Part shown: one piece after another, positions 42,768-50,693 of the stretch
Numbering within the stretch: position 1 is the first letter of the stretch
Layout of the letters: each line of letters opens with the position of its first letter
DNA from: Acidovorax sp. 69
GTDB taxonomy: Bacteria; Pseudomonadota; Gammaproteobacteria; Burkholderiales; Burkholderiaceae_C
NCBI RefSeq assembly: GCF_002797445.1
Contig: NZ_PGEP01000001.1
Span: 186,001-250,000, forward strand
Length of the DNA stretch: 64,000 nucleotides
Direction of reading: 5' to 3'
Notes under the pieces: model-generated
What the model saw: the letters and a program-made list of their open reading frames with translations, nothing else
What the model was told of the DNA's origin: nothing
Databases searched by the model: none
Program-made: the position numbers and the translations under genes

Positions 42768-43472
42768 ATGTTCACAGGCATCGTCCAAGCCACGGCAGGC
42801 ATTGCCGCCATCCACGACCGCGCAGGCCTGCGCACCTTCACGCTCGATTTCCCCGAGGGCTTCTGCCAGGACCTGGCCATCGGTGCCAGCGTGTCCACCG
42901 ACGGCGTGTGCCTCACGGTCACCGACATCCTCTCGCCCACGCAGGCCAACTTCGATGTGATGCTGCAAAGCCTGAACATCACCACGCTGGGCAGCTACGC
43001 GCAGGGCGACCGCGTGAACGTGGAGCGCGCGGCCAAGGACGGCGCCGAGATCGGCGGCCACCCGCTGTCGGGCCATGTGGACTTCACCGGCACGCTCATC
43101 GAGCGCCGCGAGTTCGACAACAACCTGGTGTGGCGCGTGGCGGTGCCCGAGGCCTTTCGCCGCTATGTCTTCGCCAAGGGTTACATCGCCATCCACGGCG
43201 CCAGCCTGACAGTGGCCGAGGTGAACCGGCAAGAGGGCTGGTTCGAGATCTGGATGATCCCCGAAACGCGCCGCGCCACCGTGTTTGAGAACAAGCAGGT
43301 GGGCGACCGCCTGAACATCGAGATCGAGCGCAGCACCCAGGTGGTGGTGGACACCGTGCGTGAGGCCGTGCAGGAGAGCCTGGGCCGCTTGCAGCCCGTG
43401 CTGGAGGCGCTGCTGAAAGAAAAGGGCCTGTCGCTCGACGACTTTGTGCAGGCGCCCGTGTTGCCGCACTGA
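42768..43472 (+). CDS. ribE: Riboflavin synthase (alpha subunit type)
   Basis: A 234-residue protein with the tandem lumazine-binding repeats of riboflavin synthase. The start MFTGIVQATAGIAAI is diagnostic, followed by DGVCLTVTDI and GGHPLSGHVDFTGTL in the first half, and the second repeat with GYIAIHGASLTVAEVNRQEG and IPETRRATVFENKQVGD. The sequence style is that of the gammaproteobacterial form (NVERAAKDGAEIGGHP). The gene is not in a rib operon, and no FMN riboswitch is visible upstream, so this may be a second, paralogous copy. A GNAT gene follows by 13 bases. Confidence 0.88.
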   Translation: MFTGIVQATAGIAAIHDRAGLRTFTLDFPEGFCQDLAIGASVSTDGVCLTVTDILSPTQANFDVMLQSLNITTLGSYAQGDRVNVERAAKDGAEIGGHPLSGHVDFTGTLIERREFDNNLVWRVAVPEAFRRYVFAKGYIAIHGASLTVAEVNRQEGWFEIWMIPETRRATVFENKQVGDRLNIEIERSTQVVVDTVREAVQESLGRLQPVLEALLKEKGLSLDDFVQAPVLPH

Positions 43473-43485
43473 CCCGATTGCTCCC

Positions 43486-43986
43486 ATGTCCGTGGTGGTG
43501 CGCCCGTTGGCGTTGAGCGACCTCGCCGATTTGCTGGCCGTGCAACGCACCTGTTATGGCGACGGTTTTGTGGAGGGTGGCGAGGTGTTTGCCCGCCGCC
43601 TGGCCAGCCCCGCCAACTGCTCGCTGGTGCTGGAGCGCGATGGTCAGATGTGTGCGTACCTGGCCGCGTACCGCACCGCGTGGGGCAAGATCACCCCGCT
43701 GCATGGCGACTTTGAGGCGGTGGCGCGGCCCGACACCCTGTACCTGCACGACATGGCCGTGTTGCCCGCCTGCGCGGGGCAAGGCCTGGCGCGCGCGCTG
43801 CTGCAGCCGCTGTGGGCCCAGGCCGTAGAACAAGGAATGCGGCACTCCGCGCTGGTGTCGGTGCAGGGCTCACAGACCTACTGGGAGCGCCAGGGTTACG
43901 CGCCGCAACCGCTGGACGATGCAACCCAACGTGCGGGGCTTGGCGGCTATGGCGAAGGCGCGGTGTACATGGTGCGCAGCCTGTAG
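43486..43986 (+). CDS. GNAT-family N-acetyltransferase
   Basis: A 166-residue GNAT protein. The acetyl-CoA pyrophosphate loop is at LYLHDMAVLPACAGQGLARALL (about residues 86-106; motif Q/R-x-x-G-x-G/A as AGQGLA). GSQTYWERQGYAP is the usual C-terminal YxxxGF block. It follows the riboflavin synthase gene with a 13-base gap and precedes a Nudix gene. The substrate cannot be inferred. Confidence 0.85.
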   Translation: MSVVVRPLALSDLADLLAVQRTCYGDGFVEGGEVFARRLASPANCSLVLERDGQMCAYLAAYRTAWGKITPLHGDFEAVARPDTLYLHDMAVLPACAGQGLARALLQPLWAQAVEQGMRHSALVSVQGSQTYWERQGYAPQPLDDATQRAGLGGYGEGAVYMVRSL

Positions 43987-44021
43987 GTGCCGCGTCATCG
44001 TCCCTCGTCATAATGCGCGCC

Positions 44022-44510
44022 ATGCCCCACCGCTGGAAACCCAACGTCACCGTGGCCGCCCTCATCGAGCGCGATGGCCGCTTTCTGCTAGTCGAGGAAG
44101 AGACCACCGACGGCCTCAAGCTCAACAACCCCGCAGGCCACCTGGACCCTGGCGAGTCTCCCATCCAGGCCTGCGCGCGCGAGGTGCTGGAAGAAACCGC
44201 CCACGATTTTGTGCCCACGGCGCTGCTTGGCGTGTACCTCAATCGCTTCACCAAGACGCGCACGGGTGAAGACCTCACCTACATGCGTTTTGCATTTGCG
44301 GGCACGCTGGGCACGCACCATGATTGGCGCACCCTGGACACTGGCATCGTGCGCACGCTGTGGCTCACGGCCGACGAGATACGTGCCTGCCCTGAGCGGC
44401 ACCGCAGCCCCTTGTTGCTGCGTTGCCTGGAGGACTATCTGGCAGGCCAGCGTTTTCCACTGACGCTGGTGCACACCGACAGTTCGGTCACCGAGCCTGT
44501 TGCGCAGTGA
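44022..44510 (+). CDS. NudJ-like Nudix hydrolase
   Basis: A 162-residue Nudix hydrolase of the NudJ (pyrimidine/thiamine pyrophosphate phosphatase) type. After KPNVTVAALIERDGRFLLVE comes the Nudix box GHLDPGESPIQACAREVLEE then TAHDF. It fits the Gx5Ex7REUxEExGU pattern except that the Gly before the last position is Ala. The catalytic acids of REVLEE are intact. An ATG nine bases upstream (44013) is an alternative start. The neighbouring GNAT gene may be co-transcribed. Confidence 0.85.
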   Translation: MPHRWKPNVTVAALIERDGRFLLVEEETTDGLKLNNPAGHLDPGESPIQACAREVLEETAHDFVPTALLGVYLNRFTKTRTGEDLTYMRFAFAGTLGTHHDWRTLDTGIVRTLWLTADEIRACPERHRSPLLLRCLEDYLAGQRFPLTLVHTDSSVTEPVAQ

Positions 44511-44566
44511 GCGGCGCAGTGGCGGCCGGCAGGCTGCCTGGTGGCTGACATTTTTTTGCACTGCAT

Positions 44567-44592
44567 GTAACCCGTAGCCTCCCGGAGGCGAA
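44567..44592 (+). promoter_or_regulatory. ECF sigma-type promoter upstream of the bufferin precursor gene
   Basis: GTAACC at 44567-44572, exactly 16 bases, then CGAA at 44589-44592. This matches GTAACC-N16-CGAA, the motif I recall for sigma-F of Caulobacter, which controls metal-responsive bufferin genes. The predicted transcript would start near 44600, about 70 bases before the ATG. No sigma/anti-sigma pair lies in the window, so control would be in trans. The spacer contains GCCTC-CCG-GAGGC, an imperfect dyad. Confidence 0.62.
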
Positions 44593-44670
44593 TTACAAGG
44601 CAGAGCGCGCGGCAATGTGCCACGTGATCTACCCACCCTTGATTCACCCCTCACCGTTACGGAGTTCACC

Positions 44671-44964
44671 ATGCTGTCTACCCAAGCCAAGTCCACCGCC
44701 TCTTTCGCCCTGACCGCTGCCCTGCTGGCACTGGCCTCCACCAGCTTTGCCGCCGATCTGCCCAAGGGTGCCAAGGGCGCCGCCATTGGTGCCAACGACA
44801 CCGTGCATTGCTACAACGTGCACGACTGCAAGGGCAACAGCGACTGCTCCACCGCCGAGCACGGCTGCAAGGGCCAGAATGCCTGCAAAGGTCACGGCTT
44901 CAAGGCCAAGACGGCTGCCCAATGCCTGATGGACAAGGGCACCATCGGCGACATCAAGAGCTAA
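44671..44964 (+). CDS. bufA: BufA-type bufferin precursor (periplasmic RiPP metallophore)
   Basis: A 97-residue precursor. Residues 1-27 are a Sec signal peptide ([16 protein letters not shown], then ADLPKG). The core has six cysteines at 47, 53, 59, 66, 72 and 85, with two related blocks [11 protein letters not shown] and [14 protein letters not shown], the pattern of BufA2-like proteins. In described bufferins, cysteines are converted to thiooxazoles by an MNIO enzyme and the product binds copper or other metals in the periplasm. CGGAG precedes the ATG. The fused maturase is encoded 145 bases downstream, and an ECF-type promoter lies upstream. Confidence 0.85.
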   Translation: MLSTQAKSTASFALTAALLALASTSFAADLPKGAKGAAIGANDTVHCYNVHDCKGNSDCSTAEHGCKGQNACKGHGFKAKTAAQCLMDKGTIGDIKS

Positions 44965-45040
44965 CCCCCTGAGTCGCTTCGCGCCTTCCCCCAAGGGGGA
45001 CGCCCCCAGCGCGGCGGGGCGGCCCTTGCGCGGGGGTACT
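44965..45040 (+). repeat. Dispersed intergenic repeat, family B copy 4
   Basis: CCCCCTGAGTCGCTTCGCGC, a CCTTCCCCCAAGGGGG hairpin, GACGCCCCCAGCGCGGCG and CGGCCCTTGCGCGGG. It lies between the bufferin precursor and maturase genes; its C/G-run hairpin could dampen read-through, giving more precursor than enzyme. Confidence 0.7.
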
Positions 45041-45109
45041 CGCCTTGGCCGTAACCGTTTCATAGGTCTCATGGGGCGCGATGCGCCTTGGGCAGCGGAT
45101 CTTTCAGCC

Positions 45110-46801
45110 ATGACACACAACCCCATCGCCACGCGCGGCACAGGCTTTGGCCTGGGGCTGCGCACGCAGCACTACGCCGATTTTCTGGCCCGCCAGCAGC
45201 CGCTGGACTGGCTGGAAATCATCACCGACAACTACCTCATCGACGGCGGAAAACCGCTGGCCATGCTCGACGCCATCCGGCGCGACTACCCGGTGGCTAT
45301 GCATGGTGTGGCCATGTCGATTGGCGCCGCGCAGGGCGTGGATGTGGCCTACCTGCAGCGCGTGAAGGCGCTGGCCGACCGCATCGAGCCGCTGTGGGTG
45401 TCCGACCACCTGTGCTGGACGGGCCCCGGCCCCGAGCAATTGCACGACCTGTACCCGCTGCCCTATACCGACGAATCCGCACGGCATGTGATTGCGCAAA
45501 TCCGCCAAGCGCAAGACCTGCTGGGCCGCAGGCTGGTGCTGGAGAATGTGTCGAGCTACATCCGCTACCGGCACGACAGCGCCAGCGAATGGCAGTTTCT
45601 GGCCCACATTGCGCAAGAGGCCGACTGCCTGCTGCTGGTGGATGTGAACAACATCTACGTGAGCAGCGTGAACCACGGCTTTGACCCGCTGACCTACCTG
45701 CACGCCCTGCCCGCCCACCGCGTGCAGCAGATCCATCTAGCCGGGCACAGCGACAACGGCGACCACATCATCGACACGCACGACCATCCGGTGGCGCAGC
45801 CGGTGTGGGACTTGTACGCCCAGGCCTGCCAGCGCTTTGGCGCCGTGGCCGCGATGATCGAGCGCGACGACCACATCCCCCCGCTGGCCGAGCTGCTCGA
45901 TGAAATGGCGATGGCGCGGCGCATAGCGGCCGAGCATGTGGAGGTGCCCCAGCCCTCCGCCTCCGCCTCCGCCTCCGCCTCCGCCACTGCCACTGCCACT
46001 GCCACTGCCCAAATGACTTTGGCCCCAGCAGTGGACCCCTGGCCGCTGGCAGCGCTGCAGCGCCACTTTGCCGACCGGGTGCTGGCGAACACGCTGCCTC
46101 TGCCAACGCCCGACGACCTCATCACAGGTCGCTTGCCCATCTACCACCACGCCTACCGCGCCCGGCTGGCCGAGGTGCTGGCCGACACCTATGCCAAGAC
46201 TTACCTCTACATGGGCTCAGACACGTTCGATGCCCATGCGCGCGACTATGCCGTGGCCCACCCGCCCTGCACACGCAGCCTGAACCGCTACGGCGAAGGC
46301 CTGGTGCACGCACTGCGCACCGCCTACCCCGACAACCCTGAACTGCACGAACTGGCCCAGCTCGATTGGGACCTGCGCACCCGCTTTGATGGGGCGGATG
46401 TGCCATCGCTCGACACCCCGAACGCACAGGCGGCCAGCGACTGGACCGCCCGGCGCGAGGTGCTGCACCCCAGCGCCTTGCTGCGCACGGTGACGACCAA
46501 CGTGGTGAGCCTGTGGAACGCCATCCACACCGACACCGATGTGCCAGAGGCCACCCCCCTGCCCGGCCCCACTGTACTGCTGGTCTGGCGCAAGGGGCAC
46601 CAACCGCACTTTCAGACACTAGAGGACGCGCAGGCCACCTGGCTAGGCCACCTGCGCGCGGGGGCATCCGTACAAGACGCTTGCGCCGCGTTGCTCGAAG
46701 CGGGGCACTGGAGCGGGGACGCCAGTGTCCTCAGCCCATGGCTGGCGCAGTTGCTGAACGACGGCTTGGTGCGTCAGCATGGCCCCCTTGGCGGCACCTA
46801 G
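45110..46801 (+). CDS. bufBC: Fused bufferin maturase: MNIO (DUF692, BufB) plus DUF2063 (BufC)
   Basis: A 563-residue protein that joins two normally separate proteins. Residues 1 to about 282 are a DUF692 multinuclear-iron oxidase (TIM barrel): VAMHGVAMSIG, WVSDHLCW, LVLENVSSYIRY, LLLVDVNNIYVSSVNH, QIHLAGHSD, IDTHDHPV and MIERDDHIPPL carry the His/Asp/Glu/Asn ligand set. Residues about 283-302 are a Ser-Ala/Thr-Ala linker. Residues about 310-563 are a DUF2063 domain (LQRHFADRVL; ITGRLPIYHHAYRARLAEVL; CTRSLNRYGEGL), the partner that delivers the precursor. It should modify cysteines of the upstream precursor. An ATG 39 bases upstream is an alternative start. Confidence 0.88.
   Translation: MTHNPIATRGTGFGLGLRTQHYADFLARQQPLDWLEIITDNYLIDGGKPLAMLDAIRRDYPVAMHGVAMSIGAAQGVDVAYLQRVKALADRIEPLWVSDHLCWTGPGPEQLHDLYPLPYTDESARHVIAQIRQAQDLLGRRLVLENVSSYIRYRHDSASEWQFLAHIAQEADCLLLVDVNNIYVSSVNHGFDPLTYLHALPAHRVQQIHLAGHSDNGDHIIDTHDHPVAQPVWDLYAQACQRFGAVAAMIERDDHIPPLAELLDEMAMARRIAAEHVEVPQPSASASASASATATATATAQMTLAPAVDPWPLAALQRHFADRVLANTLPLPTPDDLITGRLPIYHHAYRARLAEVLADTYAKTYLYMGSDTFDAHARDYAVAHPPCTRSLNRYGEGLVHALRTAYPDNPELHELAQLDWDLRTRFDGADVPSLDTPNAQAASDWTARREVLHPSALLRTVTTNVVSLWNAIHTDTDVPEATPLPGPTVLLVWRKGHQPHFQTLEDAQATWLGHLRAGASVQDACAALLEAGHWSGDASVLSPWLAQLLNDGLVRQHGPLGGT
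45956..46009 (+). repeat. Hexanucleotide microsatellites encoding the interdomain linker
   Basis: Five perfect copies of TCCGCC (45956-45985) followed directly by four perfect copies of ACTGCC (45986-46009), read as Ser-Ala and Thr-Ala pairs. Slippage by whole units keeps the frame and would change linker length by two residues. Confidence 0.95.
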
Positions 46802-46828
46802 GCCCTGCACCGCGTCCAGCGCTGCAAA

Positions 46829-47803
46829 TCACTCTGCGGTGAGTTTGCGTTCCTTGATGGTGGCCGCCCACTGGGCCGACTCTTTCTTCATGAACGCCAT
46901 CAGCTCAGCCCGCGTGGTGGGCTGGGGCGTAAGGCCGTGCTTGTTCAACGCCTCTTTCACGCCCGGGTCGTTCAGCACCTTCACGATTTCGCGGTTCCAC
47001 TGCTCCAGCAGCGGCGCGGGGGTTTTGCCCGGCGCCACAAAGGCGTACCAGTTGAGTGCTTCAAAGCCGGGGTAACCGGCTTCGGCCACCGTGGGGATGT
47101 TGGGCATGTACGAAGGCCGTGTGAGCCCCGTGGTCGCCAGCGGAATCAGCTTGCCCGCCTCGATGTGCGGCAGCGCCGTGGGCGGCGCGGCAAAGTACGA
47201 GGTGACGCGCTCACCCAGCAAATCCTGCAGCGCCGGGGCACCACCCTTGTAGGGCACGTGGGTCATGTCGATGCCTGCGCGCTGGTTGAACAACTCGCCT
47301 GCCAGATGCGATGCAGAGCCTGCCCCGGTAGAGGCAAAGTCCACACTGCCGGGCTTCTTTTTGGAGAGCTGCACAAACTCGGCCAGCGTCTTCACGCCCG
47401 CGCCCTTGTGCACCACCAGCACGTTGGGAAAGTTCACCCCGCCTGAGATCGGGGCCAGGTCTTTGAAGGGGTCATAGGTCAACTTCATCAGGTGCGGCGC
47501 AATGGTGAGCGGCCCCACCGAGCCGAACAACAACACGCTGCCGTCAGGCGCCGCATTGGCCACAAACTGGTGAGCGATGTTGCCACCCGCGCCGCCCTTG
47601 TTGTCCACCACCACCGACTGGCCGATGTTCTCGCCCAGTTTCTTGGCAATCAGGCGCGCCGCCGCATCGGCCGCGCCGCCCGCCGCAAAGCCCACGACCA
47701 GCGTGACGGGCTTTTTGGGCGGAAAGTCTTGCGCCGCAGCGCCAAAGGTCAAGGGAACGGTGGCCAGCGCCAGGGCGCAGTACAGCAGGGTGCGTTTGTT
47801 CAT
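46829..47803 (-). CDS. Bug/TctC-type tripartite tricarboxylate receptor
   Basis: A 324-residue periplasmic receptor of the Bug family. Residues 1-28 are a signal peptide (LLYCALALATVPLTFGAAAQ). The mature protein opens FPPKKPVTLVVGFAAGGAAD with the GG(A/G)AD loop that binds carboxylates, then VVVDNKGGAGGNIAHQFVA and the C-lobe blocks. GAAGGAGA lies before the ATG at 47801-47803. It is the last gene after tcuB and tcuA; a citrate-like tricarboxylate ligand is inferred. No TctA/TctB membrane genes are alongside. Confidence 0.87.
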   Translation of the reverse strand: MNKRTLLYCALALATVPLTFGAAAQDFPPKKPVTLVVGFAAGGAADAAARLIAKKLGENIGQSVVVDNKGGAGGNIAHQFVANAAPDGSVLLFGSVGPLTIAPHLMKLTYDPFKDLAPISGGVNFPNVLVVHKGAGVKTLAEFVQLSKKKPGSVDFASTGAGSASHLAGELFNQRAGIDMTHVPYKGGAPALQDLLGERVTSYFAAPPTALPHIEAGKLIPLATTGLTRPSYMPNIPTVAEAGYPGFEALNWYAFVAPGKTPAPLLEQWNREIVKVLNDPGVKEALNKHGLTPQPTTRAELMAFMKKESAQWAATIKERKLTAE

Positions 47804-47848
47804 CGGGGTCTCCTTCATCGTGGATGGTTTTTTGATGGAGTCGAGGGC

Positions 47849-49030
47849 TCAGTCGGCGCCCAGGCCAATGGGGTTGGGCTGGCGCTTTTCCACCGCGTGG
47901 CGCAGCAGCGATGCGGTGCGGAAAATGCCGTGGGCAAACTTGCCGTAGGGCAGCGTGGCAAACAGCGCCATCACCGCACCCAGGTGCAGGCACAGCAGCA
48001 GGGGCAAGGCCGCGCTGCCGCGAGCCGCCCACAGGGCCAGGCCGCTGGTGGCGGTTAGGAACAGCAGCGCAATGAAGGCACGGTCCATGGGCTTTTGTGC
48101 CGCATCGCCATGCTGGGGGTGGCGGCGCAGGTTCAGCCGCCACAGGCCTGCGGTGCCAATCGCCAGGCTGATGCCGCCCACGCCGCCCAGCAGCTTCGGA
48201 AAACTGGGCAGGTCATAAGGCGCAGGCACGCCCAGCAGGTAGTGGTACAGCGTGGCCACGCTGGTGGCCGCAAAGCACAGCATGAAGCCGTAGAACGTGA
48301 GGTGGTGCATGCGCCTGCGCGACAGGGTGTACGCATCGTCCTCGTTGTGGCAACCGTCGCCGTGGCCGCCATCCAGGTATTTGAGGCGCAGTACCGCACC
48401 AGTGGCCTCGGCCGTGGCGGGCGTGCTCATCGGCGCGCCGCTGGTGGCGGGCGTCACATCGATCCAGAAGCGGCGCACGCCCAGGCCCAGGGCCAGCACA
48501 GCGAACAGGAACATCGGCGCAAACAGGCCCACCAGCAGGTTGTGGGGGAAGATGCCGTAGAAGCCATCCGCTGGCGATTGCCACAGCGCGCTGATGCCCT
48601 GGCCATGCAGCCCCACCGCCAGCAGCAAGAACAGCGTGAGCCCCGCCACCAAGGCTAGCACCAGGGTCAAGCCGTTGCGATGGTAGAGCTGGCCCAGCGC
48701 AGGGGGCCAGGCGTAGTCGGCATAGGTTTGCCCACGCACCTGGGCCATGGCCTGCGGCAGGTTCACCGCAAACTCGTGCGGCGGCGCGTACTGGCAGGCG
48801 TGCAGGCAGGCGCCGCAGTTGTGGCACAGGTTGGCGATGAAGTGGATATCGGCCTTGCCAAACTCCAGCCGCCGCGTCATGGCGGGGAAGACGGCGCAAA
48901 AGCCCTCGCAGTAGCGGCAGGCGTTGCAGATCTGCAGCTGGCGGGCCACTTCAGACTCGGGGGCCGACAGCACGATGTCGCCGTTGGCCAGCGCCTTGGC
49001 GTCGCGGGTCAGGGCTTCAAGCGTTTGCAT
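47849..49030 (-). CDS. tcuB: TcuB, tricarballylate utilization 4Fe-4S membrane protein
   Basis: A 393-residue electron-transfer membrane protein. Two ferredoxin-type clusters near the N-terminus are visible: [15 protein letters not shown] at 35-49 and [16 protein letters not shown] at about 69-84. About six hydrophobic segments follow, with histidines in MHHLTFYGF and YHYLL that may bind heme. TcuB reoxidises the flavin of TcuA and passes electrons to quinones. It overlaps the 3' end of tcuA by 14 bases, so translation is coupled. Confidence 0.9.
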   Translation of the reverse strand: MQTLEALTRDAKALANGDIVLSAPESEVARQLQICNACRYCEGFCAVFPAMTRRLEFGKADIHFIANLCHNCGACLHACQYAPPHEFAVNLPQAMAQVRGQTYADYAWPPALGQLYHRNGLTLVLALVAGLTLFLLLAVGLHGQGISALWQSPADGFYGIFPHNLLVGLFAPMFLFAVLALGLGVRRFWIDVTPATSGAPMSTPATAEATGAVLRLKYLDGGHGDGCHNEDDAYTLSRRRMHHLTFYGFMLCFAATSVATLYHYLLGVPAPYDLPSFPKLLGGVGGISLAIGTAGLWRLNLRRHPQHGDAAQKPMDRAFIALLFLTATSGLALWAARGSAALPLLLCLHLGAVMALFATLPYGKFAHGIFRTASLLRHAVEKRQPNPIGLGAD

Positions 49031-50489
49031 GAGTTGCTCCTGTATTTGTAGCTGCTTGCGCTTTATTGATAGGCGCTAGAGGCTGTTTTGACTTCAAAGC
49101 GGCTTGAGCGGCACTCGTGCCCGCAATGCGGCCAAACGCGGTGCCAATGCTCATGCCCACCCCCGCGGTGTAGCCCTTGCCCAGCACGTTGCCTGCCATC
49201 ATTTCGCCCGCCACAAACAGGTTGGGGCTGGGCTGGTCGTTGAAGCGCACGGCGGCCGTGTCGTCGGTGTGCAGGCCCAGGTAGGTGAAAGTGACGCCGG
49301 GCTTGAGCGCGTAGCCGTAGAACGGCCCGGTGTCGATGCGGCGGGCCCAGTGGGTTTTGGCAGGCGCCACGCCTTCGGTGTGGCAATCGTCCAGCGCGGT
49401 GTGATCGAACGTGCCCACGCGGCAGGCGGTGTTGTAGTCGTTCAGCGTGCGCATGAAGGTCTCCACAGGCAGGCCCAGCTTTTGCGCCAGCTCGGGCAGC
49501 GTGTCGGCTTTGACGCCCGGAAACACAGGCGGCATGAAGCGGCCGATGGCCTTGCTGTCGATGATCGAATAACCAATCTGCCCCGGCTGCTGCGCCACCA
49601 GGCGGCCCCAGATGGCATAGCGCTTGGGCCAGAAGTCTTCGCCCTCGTCGTAAAAGCGTTCACCCTCGCGGTTGACCACCACGCCCAGCGACACGCAGTC
49701 GATGCGCGTGCAGATACCGCCGTCGTACAGCGGCGCGCGCGCATCAATGGCCACCATGTGCGCCTGCGTGGGGTCGCCGATGCGGTCAGCGCCGTGGTCG
49801 TCGAGCAGGTGCTTGAGCAACACGCCCTTGTTGTAGGCCGTGCCGCGAATCAAGAAGTTGTCCGCAGGCCACTCGCCGCGCTCGTTCTGGCCCCAGGCCT
49901 CGCGCAGCCATTCGCGGTTGGATTCAAACCCGCCTGCGGCCAGCACACAGGCCTTGGCCGTGATGCGCTCGGTCTTTCCGTTCACGGTGCAGTGCGCCGC
50001 GATGAAGCGGCCGTTGTCGATTTCAATACGGTCCACCGGCGATTCGTAGCGCACCTGCACGCCCAGCGCCTCGGCGCTGCGGTAGTACGCATTGACCAGC
50101 GCCTTGCCCCCGCCCATGAAGAAGGCATTGGTGCGCGCCACATGCAGCGTGCCTGCCAGCGCGGGCTGAAAGTGCACGCCATGGCGGCGCATCCAGTCGC
50201 GGCAGGTGCTGGATTCACGGATCACCAGGCGCGCCAGGTGCTCATTGGTCAGCCCGCCGGTCACCTTGAGCAGGTCTTGCCAGAACTCTTCCTCGGGGTA
50301 GGCATCGACCAGCACGTCTTGCGGCGCATCGTGCATGCAGCGCAGGTTGCGCGTATGGCCCGAATTGCCACCGCGCCAAGCACGTGGGGCCGATTCAAGC
50401 AGCAGCACGCTGGCCCCGGCCTCGCGGGCCATCAGCGCAGCGCACAGGGCGGCGTTGCCGCCACCGATCACCAAAACATCGGGGTGCAT
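49017..50489 (-). CDS. tcuA: TcuA, FAD-dependent tricarballylate dehydrogenase
   Basis: A 490-residue flavoprotein of the fumarate reductase/TcuA family, oxidising tricarballylate to cis-aconitate. [20 protein letters not shown] binds [13 protein letters not shown] and [17 protein letters not shown] follow, and the C-terminal [20 protein letters not shown] closes the flavin site. The last 28 residues or so ([20 protein letters not shown] and on) are encoded by a family A repeat and look like an added tail. tcuB starts within this tail. The regulator tcuR lies upstream on the same strand. Confidence 0.9.
   Translation of the reverse strand: MHPDVLVIGGGNAALCAALMAREAGASVLLLESAPRAWRGGNSGHTRNLRCMHDAPQDVLVDAYPEEEFWQDLLKVTGGLTNEHLARLVIRESSTCRDWMRRHGVHFQPALAGTLHVARTNAFFMGGGKALVNAYYRSAEALGVQVRYESPVDRIEIDNGRFIAAHCTVNGKTERITAKACVLAAGGFESNREWLREAWGQNERGEWPADNFLIRGTAYNKGVLLKHLLDDHGADRIGDPTQAHMVAIDARAPLYDGGICTRIDCVSLGVVVNREGERFYDEGEDFWPKRYAIWGRLVAQQPGQIGYSIIDSKAIGRFMPPVFPGVKADTLPELAQKLGLPVETFMRTLNDYNTACRVGTFDHTALDDCHTEGVAPAKTHWARRIDTGPFYGYALKPGVTFTYLGLHTDDTAAVRFNDQPSPNLFVAGEMMAGNVLGKGYTAGVGMSIGTAFGRIAGTSAAQAALKSKQPLAPINKAQAATNTGATHANA
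49038..49098 (+). repeat. Dispersed repeat, family A copy 9, forming the end of tcuA
   Basis: TTTGTAGCTGCTTGCGCTTT, ATTGATAGGCGCTAGAGGCT and GTTTTGACTTCAAAG. It is translated on the minus strand as the C-terminal tail of TcuA, ending just before the ribosome-binding site of tcuB (GGAGCAACTC). Confidence 0.75.
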
Positions 50490-50612
50490 TTACGGTTCTT
50501 CTTTGCATTCATGGGTGGCACGAATGTAGAAAGAACACCGCTGTTTGTGCAGAGCCTGCCAATGCATGGCCCCATCACGGATCGTGATGGGTTGGGTGTT
50601 TCTTGCCATTCA

Positions 50613-50686
50613 CCCCCCACCGTTCACGCTGAGCCTGTCGAAGCCTTGCGCCGCGCTTCGACAGGCTCAGCGTGAACGGTGGGGGG
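50613..50686. repeat. Perfect 32-bp inverted repeat (large hairpin)
   Basis: Arms 50613-50644 and 50655-50686 are perfectly complementary around a 10-base loop. The arm carries CGTTCACGCTGAGCCTGTCG, a block I associate with a common betaproteobacterial intergenic repeat. It lies 8 bases after the tcuR stop and upstream of tcuA, so it probably works as a bidirectional hairpin terminator and isolates tcuA from tcuR transcription. Confidence 0.85.
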
Positions 50687-50693
50687 GGTGGCC

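Noticed and set aside
45050..45080. A second GTAACC promoter just before the maturase gene
   Set aside because: GTAACC occurs at about 45050 but no CGAA lies 16 bases later, so it does not meet the motif.
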